From: RUG472 sp045224495
GTDB lineage: Bacteria > Bacillota > Clostridia > Christensenellales > CAG-138
Assembly (NCBI GenBank): GCA_045224495.1
Contig: JBGVAK010000139.1
Location: 1 to 15,024, forward strand
Length of the DNA: 15,024 nucleotides
Direction: 5' to 3'
Each line of letters begins with the position of its first letter. The first letter of the stretch is position 1. A model generated the notes under the pieces. That model made no database searches, was not told the origin of the DNA, and worked only from the letters and a program-made list of their open reading frames with translations. This document shows, piece by piece, positions 1 to 7,637 of the stretch. Both the position numbers and the translations under genes were made by a program.

Positions 1-1841
1 GCTTTTCCGTGGACGAGCCGGAGGCCTTTTGGGATATCCTGTTCCGGTATCTGGACATTGCCCATTCCGTGGGCTACGAGAAGACCGTGGACGACATCCG
101 CAAATTCCCCGGGGCCAAGTGGTTCCCCGGCTGTAAGCTCAACTACGCCGAGAACCTGCTCCGCCACGAGGGGAACGACGAACCCTGCTTGATCTTCCGG
201 GGCGAGGACAAGGTCCGCCGGGTACTCACCTGGAAAGATGTGAAGGAGCAGACCTTCCGTCTGGCCACGGCCCTCCGGGAGCTGGGTGTGGGGGCGGGGG
301 ACGCGGTATCGGCGTACCTGCCGAACCTGCCTGAGACCGTTATCGCCATGCTGGCTACGGCGGCGGTGGGCGGCGTTTGGTGCTCCTGCGCCACGGATAT
401 CGGCCCCGGCGCGGCCTTCGACCGTCTGGGCCAGGTGTCTCCCAAGGTCCTCTTCACCACGGACGGATACTGGTATAAGGGCAAGGCCTTCGACACCCTG
501 CAGAACGCTGCTCTGGTGGCAGCCCGTATGACCGAGCTCAAGAAGGTAGTCGTCGTCCATTACGCGGGACAGTCGGAAAATATTGGCTCCGTACCCGATG
601 CGGTGCTCTATGATGATTTCCTGGCTGAGCAGGTCCCGGAACCCTTCGTTTACGAGCAGCGGGAATTCAACGACCCCACCGTGGTCATGTTCTCCTCCGG
701 CACCACCGGTAAACCCAAGTGCATGGTCCAGTCCGTGGGCGGGCTTTTGATCAACCAACTCAAGGAGCTGGTGCTCCATCACGACATGAAGCCCTCGGAT
801 CGGATGCTGTACATCACTACCTGCAGTTGGATGATGTGGAACTGGCAGGCCGCCACCCTGGGTGCGGGCAGCTCCATCGTCCTCTACGACGGCAACCCGT
901 CCTATCCGGATCTGGACGCCATCTGGAAAGTTTTAGAGGAGGAAGGTGTCACCGTCTTCGGCCTCTCCGCCAGCTATATCCACGCCCTCATGGCTGCCGG
1001 CTTCAACCCTCGGGAACACGCGGACCTTGCGAAGCTCCGCATGATCTCCCAGACCGGCTCCGCCCTCAGCGAGGAGGGGTTTAGGTTCGTCTATCGGGAG
1101 ATCAAGAAGGATCTGCATTTCAACTCCATCGCCGGCGGCACAGATATCAACGGGTGCTTCTGCATCGGGAACCTGCTGAGTCCTGTATATGTGGGTGAGC
1201 TGCAGGCGCCTGGCCTGGGCATGAAGATCGAGTGCTACGACGAGAACGGCAAACCCGTCCGGGACACCCAGGGCGAGCTGGTCTGTGAGATCCCGGAGCC
1301 CAGCATGCCCATCTGGTTCGCCAACGACCCTGACGGCGAGCGGTATATGAACGCCTACTTCCGCGTGTATCCTGGCATCTGGCATCACGGGGACTACGTC
1401 CAGTTCAACAGCGAGACCGGCGGCGTCACCTACTTCGGACGGTCCGATTCCGTGCTGAAGCCATCCGGCGTCCGCATCGGCACGGCGGAGATCTACAACA
1501 TCGTGGAAAAGCTCCCTGAGGTCCAGGACAGCCTGGCCATTGGCCAGATGTATCATGATGACCAACGCATCCTGCTATTCGTTCAGCTTGCTCCTGGGGC
1601 GGAGCTCACGGAGGATCTGAAGAAGACCATCAAGAAGGAGCTCAGGACCAAGGCGTCGCCACGGCATGTGCCGGCCCTCATCTACGCGGTACCGGACCTG
1701 CCCAAGACCTTCAACGGCAAAAAAGTGGAATCCGCCGTGACCAACCTGGTGAACGGCCGCAGGATCACTAACCGGGAAGCACTGGGCAACCCCGAATCGC
1801 TGGACTACTTCGAGGCGCTGCTCCCTGAACTGCAGAAATAA
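1..1841 (+). CDS. Acetoacetate-CoA ligase (acetoacetyl-CoA synthetase), 5' end cut by the window
   Basis: Cytoplasmic ANL-superfamily ligase that activates acetoacetate to acetoacetyl-CoA with ATP and CoA through an acyl-adenylate. The frame is open to the window edge (bases 3-8 read Phe-Ser). The family is about 650 residues and about 612 are present, so some 40 N-terminal residues lie upstream. The GTG at 9 is probably an internal Val, since the text around it (SVDEPEAFW) matches the family's N-terminal linker. Counting from that Val, the P-loop SSGTTGKPK is at 229-237. The later motif FGRSDSVLKPSGVRIG covers the adenylate-binding and hinge region. The C-terminal adenylating lysine sits in TFNGKK near residue 571. 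No acetoacetate or butyrate pathway gene is beside it here. Family assignment is firm; substrate preference is inferred from the overall match to AACS rather than acetyl-CoA synthetase. Confidence 0.9.
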   Translation, partial: FSVDEPEAFWDILFRYLDIAHSVGYEKTVDDIRKFPGAKWFPGCKLNYAENLLRHEGNDEPCLIFRGEDKVRRVLTWKDVKEQTFRLATALRELGVGAGDAVSAYLPNLPETVIAMLATAAVGGVWCSCATDIGPGAAFDRLGQVSPKVLFTTDGYWYKGKAFDTLQNAALVAARMTELKKVVVVHYAGQSENIGSVPDAVLYDDFLAEQVPEPFVYEQREFNDPTVVMFSSGTTGKPKCMVQSVGGLLINQLKELVLHHDMKPSDRMLYITTCSWMMWNWQAATLGAGSSIVLYDGNPSYPDLDAIWKVLEEEGVTVFGLSASYIHALMAAGFNPREHADLAKLRMISQTGSALSEEGFRFVYREIKKDLHFNSIAGGTDINGCFCIGNLLSPVYVGELQAPGLGMKIECYDENGKPVRDTQGELVCEIPEPSMPIWFANDPDGERYMNAYFRVYPGIWHHGDYVQFNSETGGVTYFGRSDSVLKPSGVRIGTAEIYNIVEKLPEVQDSLAIGQMYHDDQRILLFVQLAPGAELTEDLKKTIKKELRTKASPRHVPALIYAVPDLPKTFNGKKVESAVTNLVNGRRITNREALGNPESLDYFEALLPELQK

Positions 1842-1850
1842 CATATGACC

Positions 1851-1883
1851 AAGGGCCGCGGCCATGCTGCTGCGGCTCTTTTT
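1851..1883 (+). terminator. Intrinsic terminator-like hairpin between the ligase gene and nfo
   Basis: AAGGGCCGC (1851-1859) pairs with GCGGCTCTT (1872-1880) as a nine-pair stem with one G-U, around a 12-base loop. The T run 1879-1883 follows the GC-rich core. It begins ten bases after the ligase stop codon, as expected for a terminator of that gene. It ends one base before the nfo ribosome site, so nfo must be read through it. A GGCCGCGGCC palindrome (1854-1863) could form a competing small fold. Confidence 0.6.
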
Positions 1884-1884
1884 G

Positions 1885-1891
1885 AAAGGAG
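1885..1891 (+). promoter_or_regulatory. Ribosome binding site that sets the nfo start
   Basis: AAAGGAG lies five bases before the ATG at 1897. It supports that start over the in-frame ATG at 1864, which lies inside the loop of the upstream hairpin and has no ribosome site. The first residues from 1897 (MIRIGCHLS) also match the usual start of the Nfo family. Confidence 0.75.
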
Positions 1892-1896
1892 ATATC

Positions 1897-2739
1897 ATGA
1901 TCCGCATCGGCTGCCATCTTTCCCCGTCCAAGGGCCTCGCGAATATGGGCAAGGACGCCGTCAGCATCGGCGCGACCACCTTCCAGTTTTTCCTGCGCAA
2001 CCCCAGGGGCAGCAAGGCCAAGGAACTGGATCAAAAGGACGCCGCGGCTCTCATGGACCTGCTCCGAGAGAAGGACATGCTGCCCATCGTGGCCCACGCT
2101 CCCTATACGCTCAACCCCTGTGCCGCTGATCCTAGGGTCCAGGAGTTCGCCGCTATGGTCATGGGGGACGATCTTATGCGCATGCGGTCCTTCCCGGGGA
2201 ATCTGTATAACTTTCATCCCGGCAGTCATGTTGGGCAGGGGGCAAAGGCTGGCGTCGAAAAGGCTGCCGCCCTGCTCAATGCCCTGCTGCAGCCGGATAT
2301 ACCCACCACCGTCCTCATCGAGACCATGGCAGGGCAGGGGAGCGAGATCGGCGGCACCTTCCAGGAGGTCAGCGAGATCCTCCAACGAATAGAGCTGCAG
2401 GAAAAGGTGGGCGTGTGTCTCGATACCTGCCACGTGTTTGCGGCGGGGTACGACATCGTGCACGAGTTGGACGGCGTCCTGGAGGACTTCGACCGGCGCA
2501 TAGGTCTCCATCTGCTCAAGGCCCTACATATCAACGATTCGATGTTCTCTTTGGGCTGCCACAAGGACCGCCACGCCCCCATCGGAAAGGGGTGCATCGG
2601 CCTTGACGCCCTGCTGGCGCTGGTGAATCATCCCGTACTGACCAGGCTTCCCATGGTCTTGGAGACGCCTCAGGACGATTTGTCCGGCTATGCCCGGGAA
2701 ATCAAACTCCTTCGGGGGGAAGCCGTGGACAATTTGTAA
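1897..2739 (+). CDS. nfo: Deoxyribonuclease IV (endonuclease IV, AP endonuclease)
   Basis: Base-excision-repair enzyme of the TIM-barrel AP-endonuclease 2 family. It cuts the backbone 5' to abasic sites using three metal ions. The 280 residues match the family length. The expected ligands are all visible in order: His in VAHAPYTLNP, His in FHPGSH, Glu in VLIETMAG, Asp and His in CLDTCHV, His in LHINDS, Asp and His in KDRHAPIGKG, and the last Glu in MVLETP. The start at 1897 follows a good ribosome site; an in-frame ATG at 1864 would add 11 residues (MLLRLFLKGDI) that the family lacks. It sits 55 bases after the ligase gene with a terminator-like hairpin between, and no separate promoter is visible. 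The gene looks intact and functional. Confidence 0.95.
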   Translation: MIRIGCHLSPSKGLANMGKDAVSIGATTFQFFLRNPRGSKAKELDQKDAAALMDLLREKDMLPIVAHAPYTLNPCAADPRVQEFAAMVMGDDLMRMRSFPGNLYNFHPGSHVGQGAKAGVEKAAALLNALLQPDIPTTVLIETMAGQGSEIGGTFQEVSEILQRIELQEKVGVCLDTCHVFAAGYDIVHELDGVLEDFDRRIGLHLLKALHINDSMFSLGCHKDRHAPIGKGCIGLDALLALVNHPVLTRLPMVLETPQDDLSGYAREIKLLRGEAVDNL

Positions 2740-2755
2740 CAAATCCGGGCGAATC

Positions 2756-2784
2756 TTGCTTTTACCCCGTAAATTTGCTACTAT
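2756..2784 (+). promoter_or_regulatory. Sigma-A type promoter for the YigZ operon
   Basis: -35 TTGCTT (2756-2761), 17-base spacer, -10 TACTAT (2779-2784), with TG one base before the -10 (extended form). The expected transcription start is near 2791, about 30 bases before the ATG at 2821. It lies just after the nfo stop codon, so the next three genes need not depend on nfo transcription. Confidence 0.65.
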
Positions 2785-2820
2785 ACACTCAAATACAGCG
2801 GAAGGGAGTCGGATCTGAGC

Positions 2821-3465
2821 ATGGCCCAAGATACAGGATATCGTACCGTCAAGGCTCCCTCCAGCGTGGAACTGGTCATACAAAAATCCCGGTTCATCGG
2901 GCAGTGCTTTCCCATCGCCTCCGAGGAAGAGGCTCTGGAGCTTTTGACCTCCCTGCGTAAGAAATACTGGGACGCTACCCACAACTGCTACGCCTATTCC
3001 GTGGGCCAGAAGGGGGAAATCGCCCGCTTTTCCGACGACGGAGAGCCAGGCGGCACGGCGGGCATGCCCATGATGGATGCCCTTAGAGGCGCTGGCGTGA
3101 CCAACGTGCTGTGCGTGGTCACCCGGTACTTCGGCGGCATCCTGCTGGGCACAGGCGGCTTGGTGCGGGCCTACTCTCGATCTTGCTCCGAGGCCATACG
3201 GGCAGCCGGCGTCGTCCGCATGGCTCTCTGTGACAGTATTGAATACTCCGTACCATACCCCCTGTGGGCCATGTTTCAGGCGGAGGCTCGCAAACAAGGC
3301 GCATCACTGATGCCGGAGTATGGGGAGGTAGTCCGCTGCGTGACCGTCATCGAGGCGGAAAAGACCAAGGCTTTTACAGACGCCGTTTTCGATCAGAGTG
3401 CGGGCTCGCTGACAGGGACCGTACGGGGCCATGAATATCGGCCTTTGGACGAACATGAGGAATGA
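2821..3465 (+). CDS. yigZ: YigZ/IMPACT family protein (UPF0029 plus DUF1949)
   Basis: Cytoplasmic protein of 214 residues, the usual length for bacterial YigZ. The N-terminal IMPACT/UPF0029 domain shows its signatures: ATHNCYAY, then RFSDDGEPGGTAGMP, then VVTRYFGGILLGTGGLVRAY. About 70 C-terminal residues form the ferredoxin-like DUF1949 region. The eukaryotic relative IMPACT (yeast Yih1) modulates the Gcn2 kinase; the bacterial role is not settled, with nucleic-acid or ribosome-linked functions suggested. The start has AAGGGAG (2802-2808) at a rather long 12-base spacing. It is first in an operon: the next reading frame begins before its stop codon, so translation is probably coupled. Symbol assigned by family. 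Confidence 0.9.
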   Translation: MAQDTGYRTVKAPSSVELVIQKSRFIGQCFPIASEEEALELLTSLRKKYWDATHNCYAYSVGQKGEIARFSDDGEPGGTAGMPMMDALRGAGVTNVLCVVTRYFGGILLGTGGLVRAYSRSCSEAIRAAGVVRMALCDSIEYSVPYPLWAMFQAEARKQGASLMPEYGEVVRCVTVIEAEKTKAFTDAVFDQSAGSLTGTVRGHEYRPLDEHEE

Positions 3466-5587
3466 TAAACGGTCAAAACTGCATATTCTTCTGTTGGCCA
3501 TAGCCCTGTTGCTGCTGGCTATGCCTGTCCATGCGGAAAATGAAGAGCCCTTGACGCTGACCGTAGAGGCGGATCCCGATTGTCTCTTGAACGAAGCAGG
3601 GGACATGACCTGGTTCCGATTCACGGTCATGAATACCTTGGAAGAGGATTACGACCTCGAATACCTGATGCTGCAGGGGGATCTGATCGCCGAACCCAAA
3701 TTGATCGCGGAGTATATCACCATCCATGCCAAGGACGTGATGGAATTCTCGCTGGAAAACGTGCGCATCGAGGAATTTGAGTTCGATATGGACCTGTCCT
3801 TCCAGCTGGCATGGCAGACCACCAGCTATGCGCCGGACGACGAATACCATCAAAATCCCATTGTCACGGAGCACGTGGTGGCGGCAGAACCCTTCCGCAT
3901 CGAGCGGTTCGTGGAACCGGTCATGACGCTGAACTTTTCGCCGGACGTGATGCTGGCCAGGGAAGGCGATCCCATCACGATCACCTATACCCTGACCAAC
4001 GAAACCAAGTTCGACATGACCAACATCACCCTGCAGGACGTCGGCATCCCCCAGCAGCCCACTATCCCCATGGAGAAGAACGTGCTGAACGCCGGGGAGA
4101 CCATGCAGGTCAGCACTACCTTCCCGATGGGCAGCAGTACGGTGGAGCTGAATCCCACAGCCCAGTATACGGTCCGGGGCGTAGAGTCCAAGACCTCTGC
4201 CGCGGAGATCGTGACCGTGGAACTGGTGGAGATCGACCTCTCCATGCAGGTGGAGAGTTATCCGGCCACCTCGGAGGGCACCCTGTTCCGCATCACCCTC
4301 CTCAATAACGGCTCCCATCCCGTGACCGACATCCGTATCACGGACGAGATCGGGTCTCCTATCGCTTCAGGGATCAATCTGGAGGGCGGTTCGGATCGGA
4401 CCATTTCCTGCAATGTGCCCTCTGCCGTATCCTCGGGCTCCGTCCGCTATATCGCCTTTGAAGCCACCGGCACCGACTGCCTGGGCGGCACCGTGACCGC
4501 TAAGAGCCCTTCGGCCTATGAGCTTTTGCCCTTCGTGGAATCCAATCAGGTGCAGCTGCAGCTCACCGTGACCCTGCAGAACTCCTCCCAAAATGAGGAC
4601 GGGTCCAACAAGCTCAAGCTTCTCTTCGAGGTGCGGAACGATTCCGAAGTGCCCATCCAGAACGCGGTTATCACGGAGGGCGACTACTTCAAGGGCATCG
4701 TCAACGAGTATGCCACCCTGTCTGCGGGCACTACGTCCTTCGAGAAGGAGTTCATCGTCCCGGCGGACACCCGGTCCTTGACCTTCGTGCTGACCGCCAT
4801 GGATCCGGCTCAGACCCAGTACGCTTCGGCGCCCATCACACTGGATTTATCCCCGTTGACGGCGCCTAAAGCCACAAATCCGCCGGCCATCAAACCGGGA
4901 AAGACCGTGGACACCACGGGCACCATCTACGATACGGACCGATATGTCAAGCTGTTCCGCATGATAGCTCTGATCGTGCTGGCGTTGACCCTTGTGTTTC
5001 TGTTGTTGTCCATCATCTTCCGAGTGGCGGAGACCAACATTCGCCGCTGGCTTCCTAAGGAGCCCATGATCCGGCCCTTCGGCCCTCGCCGCACGCCCAC
5101 CGGACCCATCCCTGCCCGGGATACGAACGATCCGGTCCACGACCAGTTCGGGTATATGCAGCCCGCTAAACTTAGATACATGGACCGGACGGACCGAATA
5201 CCCGCCGTGCAGGAAGAGGAGGAGACTTTCGCGCCGCTGCCGATCACATCGACCCTCAGCAATTCCTCCAAGAGCATCCCTGTGGTGCAGACCACCAACG
5301 CCACCCGCAGGAAGGAGGGGGACATCACCGCCGTACCCGTGCGCAAGCCCCGGCGGCCCGTTATGATCTCCTCCGATCAGACCTTACCTTTCGCACCGGT
5401 CCACGAGATCCAAGCGGAGGAGGCGGAAGACGAGATCAGGATCTTCAAACCAAAGAAGGCCGAATCGCCCGAACCTGTTTTGGCGCAGAGAACGGCGGCC
5501 CCTCAGCCGCGGGAGATCGCAGCGAAGCCCAAGCCCCGGATCGTGCCGCAGCAGAAACTGGAGATCGTCCGCGTCACACCTTCATGA
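3455..5587 (+). CDS. Unrecognised surface protein: signal peptide, Ig-like beta domains, one membrane segment, disordered cytoplasmic tail
   Basis: I do not recognise a specific family. From the ATG at 3455 it has 710 residues. A Sec signal peptide (basic MRNDKRSK, then a Leu-rich core) probably ends at VHA, residue 27. Residues about 28-465 look like four beta-sandwich units of the CARDB/DUF11/NEW3 kind; the second has the typical text ITYTLTNET and a later LNAGETMQVS. One membrane helix spans about 503-523, followed by basic NIRRWLPK. The remaining 180 residues are Pro-, Glu- and Lys/Arg-rich, low in structure and predicted cytoplasmic. An in-frame ATG at 3431 would add eight residues; 3455 is preferred because it puts the basic signal-peptide region at the N terminus, although neither start has a good ribosome site. 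It overlaps the yigZ stop and the HAD start. A role in envelope adhesion or as a scaffold is inference. Confidence 0.85.
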   Translation: MRNDKRSKLHILLLAIALLLLAMPVHAENEEPLTLTVEADPDCLLNEAGDMTWFRFTVMNTLEEDYDLEYLMLQGDLIAEPKLIAEYITIHAKDVMEFSLENVRIEEFEFDMDLSFQLAWQTTSYAPDDEYHQNPIVTEHVVAAEPFRIERFVEPVMTLNFSPDVMLAREGDPITITYTLTNETKFDMTNITLQDVGIPQQPTIPMEKNVLNAGETMQVSTTFPMGSSTVELNPTAQYTVRGVESKTSAAEIVTVELVEIDLSMQVESYPATSEGTLFRITLLNNGSHPVTDIRITDEIGSPIASGINLEGGSDRTISCNVPSAVSSGSVRYIAFEATGTDCLGGTVTAKSPSAYELLPFVESNQVQLQLTVTLQNSSQNEDGSNKLKLLFEVRNDSEVPIQNAVITEGDYFKGIVNEYATLSAGTTSFEKEFIVPADTRSLTFVLTAMDPAQTQYASAPITLDLSPLTAPKATNPPAIKPGKTVDTTGTIYDTDRYVKLFRMIALIVLALTLVFLLLSIIFRVAETNIRRWLPKEPMIRPFGPRRTPTGPIPARDTNDPVHDQFGYMQPAKLRYMDRTDRIPAVQEEEETFAPLPITSTLSNSSKSIPVVQTTNATRRKEGDITAVPVRKPRRPVMISSDQTLPFAPVHEIQAEEAEDEIRIFKPKKAESPEPVLAQRTAAPQPREIAAKPKPRIVPQQKLEIVRVTPS

Positions 5588-6300
5588 TAGAGAATTATAT
5601 CTTCGACCTGTACGGCACCCTTGTGGATATACATACTGACGAATCCATGCCTTCCTTATGGCAGCGTATGGCGTTATTGATTTCTCTGCAAGGGGCGGCG
5701 TATACGCCAAGGGAATTGCAAAGTGCCTATCAAGGAGCGGTGGCGGAGCAGATCGAGCTTTGCAAGGCGAAACGTCCGAATATACGAAAAGAGCATATCG
5801 AACCCGATATCATCCAGGTCTTCAAATCTTTATATGTACAAAAAAGCATCACCCCGTCCGACGATAAGATCGACGATATTGCCTTGTTTTTCCGTATGCT
5901 GTCCCTCAAGCATCTGCGCCTGTATCCAGGCGTCAAGACTGTATTAGGGACTCTCCGGTCCAGAGGTAAAGGCGTGTATCTTCTGTCCAACGCCCAAGCC
6001 GCCTTCACCTTGCCGGAGCTCGAAAAGCTGGGCTTGACGCCCTGCTTCGACGGGATGGTCCTGTCCTCCGACGCAGGCGTCAAAAAACCGGACAAGGCCA
6101 TTTTCGAATTCATGCTGTCGAAATATGACCTGCGTCCGGAAACCTGTCTGATGATCGGAAACGACCTGGAAGCGGATATGGGCGGCGCGGCCACCGTGGG
6201 CATGGCGGGGCGATATATCCATACGTCGCTTTCGCCTGAGTGCCGGGGCCCTCTGCCGCCCCTGTGTCGGGAGATTCAGGACTTAAGAGAGCTGCTGTGA
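5584..6300 (+). CDS. HAD-superfamily hydrolase (subfamily IA-like)
   Basis: Soluble hydrolase of 238 residues with a complete HAD motif set. Motif I is FDLYGTLV with nucleophile Asp8. Motif II is LLSNAQ with Ser135. Motif III is VKKPD with Lys167. Motif IV is MIGNDLEAD with Asp194 and Asp198. The alpha-helical cap lies between motifs I and II, as in subfamily I. The residue two after the nucleophile is Tyr10 rather than the Asp common in phosphatases; DxYGT also occurs in L-2-haloacid dehalogenases, so phosphatase or dehalogenase cannot be chosen from sequence. Its ATG shares four bases (ATGA) with the stop of the surface protein, so it is the last gene of the yigZ operon and probably translationally coupled. 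The 5' half is visibly richer in A and T than its neighbours. Confidence 0.88.
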   Translation: MIENYIFDLYGTLVDIHTDESMPSLWQRMALLISLQGAAYTPRELQSAYQGAVAEQIELCKAKRPNIRKEHIEPDIIQVFKSLYVQKSITPSDDKIDDIALFFRMLSLKHLRLYPGVKTVLGTLRSRGKGVYLLSNAQAAFTLPELEKLGLTPCFDGMVLSSDAGVKKPDKAIFEFMLSKYDLRPETCLMIGNDLEADMGGAATVGMAGRYIHTSLSPECRGPLPPLCREIQDLRELL

Positions 6301-6302
6301 TC

Positions 6303-7637
6303 TCAGTGTCCGCCGGGCGGAACGAGCTTGCCGTCGTATACCGTGGCGAATCGGCCCCAGTCCTTCCAGCCGTTGGCTCCCTCGCTGGTCCAGCACAGGG
6401 TCAGCTCATCCACCCCAGTCACGGGGATGGAGAAGGGCAGGGGCGTGGAATCCTGGTCCATGTTTTTGAATTCGGCCAGCAGTTGGCCGTCGCCGTATAC
6501 CTGAAGCGTCGCGGAGGAGCGATAGAGGTCAGACGATTCGCCCTGCGGGAAGGCCACCGTACCCGTAAAAGATTCGTATCCTCCATGGATGAAGAATGTG
6601 ACGGAACCCAGATCCGCAAAGAGGCTGTGGGTCGTTTCGTTATGGACGAAGGTGCTTTCCGCCCCGGTCCTGGGATCCGCTGTCTCGTCTCGCAGAATGG
6701 GCATATCCGCCAAATAAAAGACCATGGCGGCCCTGATCTCATCATGAAGAGTTCGAATACGCTGTGAATCCAGCCGCGTCAACCCCTCCTCCAACAGGGC
6801 ACAGGCCCCGGTGGGATCTCCGCCTGCCTGGAGGGACAGGGCTCTGGCGCAGATGTCCTCCTCGTACTGATGGCGGACAAGCTGCTCGATATACTCATAT
6901 TCATAGGCGTCCGGGGCTTGCTGACGCAGGGAAGCTGCATACTGAAAGGCAGCGTCCGGGCCTTCCTGCTGCAGGAGGCGGCAAGCTTCCTCGACTTGGG
7001 CAGCGTATGCAGCGTCCTCCTCCATACGATGCACGTCAGAAAGGGCGCGGGTCAAATCTTCATCCGCCGCAAACAGGGCTAACCCCTCCGTCAGGATCCC
7101 TTCCGCCATGGTATACTGTCCGAACGCCATAGCCGATTCCGCCTGAAGGAGGAGGCTGTTTTTGTAGGCGGCCTCCGCCTGCTGCAGCCGGTAGGTGGCG
7201 CTATCGTCCGCCATAAGGGATCGCCGGTACAGGGGGATGGCTTGAGCATAGTCGCCGCCGGCAACAAGGGCGTCGGCCCGGGCAAGATCGTTGCGGGCCG
7301 TTTCCATAGTCATTACGGCCTGGATGCATCGGTCTATATCCGCCTGTGGAAGCCCGGATCCTGCAAGAGGGGAGAGGACGGCCATGGCTTCGTCATAGGT
7401 CAGCTCGCAGCGCAAATACCCCTGCAGCATATTCTCTGCATATCGTTGCAGCTGCGCCTTGGCTTTACTGTCCAGGCGCTCCTTGCCCTGTATAGCGTTG
7501 ATATACACCGACGAAACCCTGTCAGCTCGGTCCAAGTACAGGTTGGCTGTGAACCGGACCAAGGGGTGCAGAAAAGCCGCTCCCATGAGCAGGAGTGTCA
7601 GCAGCCCTATGAGGATGATCCATTTCCATGCTTTCAT
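6303..7637 (-). CDS. Membrane-anchored helical-repeat protein with C-terminal NPCBM-like domain
   Basis: A protein of 444 residues with an uncleaved N-terminal membrane anchor (about 5-24, Leu-rich, preceded by MKAWK), so most of it should lie outside the membrane. Residues about 110-305 are alpha-helical with TPR-like units, for example LVAGGDYAQAIPLYRRSL and LSLQAGGDPTGACALLEEGL. Residues about 330-440 resemble the NPCBM/NEW2 galactose-binding-like fold: HSLFADLG, then FTGTVAF, then LQVYGDGQLLAEF, then ELTLCW near the end. The domain name means putative carbohydrate binding; sugar binding is not shown. The ATG overlaps the stop of the upstream membrane protein by four bases and has no ribosome site of its own, so it is probably translated by coupling. 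A partner in handling a cell-surface glycan is inference. Confidence 0.8.
   Translation of the reverse strand: MKAWKWIILIGLLTLLLMGAAFLHPLVRFTANLYLDRADRVSSVYINAIQGKERLDSKAKAQLQRYAENMLQGYLRCELTYDEAMAVLSPLAGSGLPQADIDRCIQAVMTMETARNDLARADALVAGGDYAQAIPLYRRSLMADDSATYRLQQAEAAYKNSLLLQAESAMAFGQYTMAEGILTEGLALFAADEDLTRALSDVHRMEEDAAYAAQVEEACRLLQQEGPDAAFQYAASLRQQAPDAYEYEYIEQLVRHQYEEDICARALSLQAGGDPTGACALLEEGLTRLDSQRIRTLHDEIRAAMVFYLADMPILRDETADPRTGAESTFVHNETTHSLFADLGSVTFFIHGGYESFTGTVAFPQGESSDLYRSSATLQVYGDGQLLAEFKNMDQDSTPLPFSIPVTGVDELTLCWTSEGANGWKDWGRFATVYDGKLVPPGGH

Noticed and set aside
933..1565. Long open frame on the minus strand inside the acetoacetate-CoA ligase gene
   Set aside because: It mirrors a strongly recognisable coding sequence in a GC-rich gene; its translation has no recognisable domain and no ribosome site.
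1864..1896. Upstream in-frame ATG for nfo
   Set aside because: It lies in the hairpin loop with no ribosome site and adds residues not seen in the Nfo family.
3473..4318. Minus-strand open frame of 281 codons within the Ig-repeat protein gene
   Set aside because: The plus-strand frame has a signal peptide, beta repeats and a membrane helix in sensible order; the minus frame is His/Gly/Asp-rich, as expected from an antisense frame.
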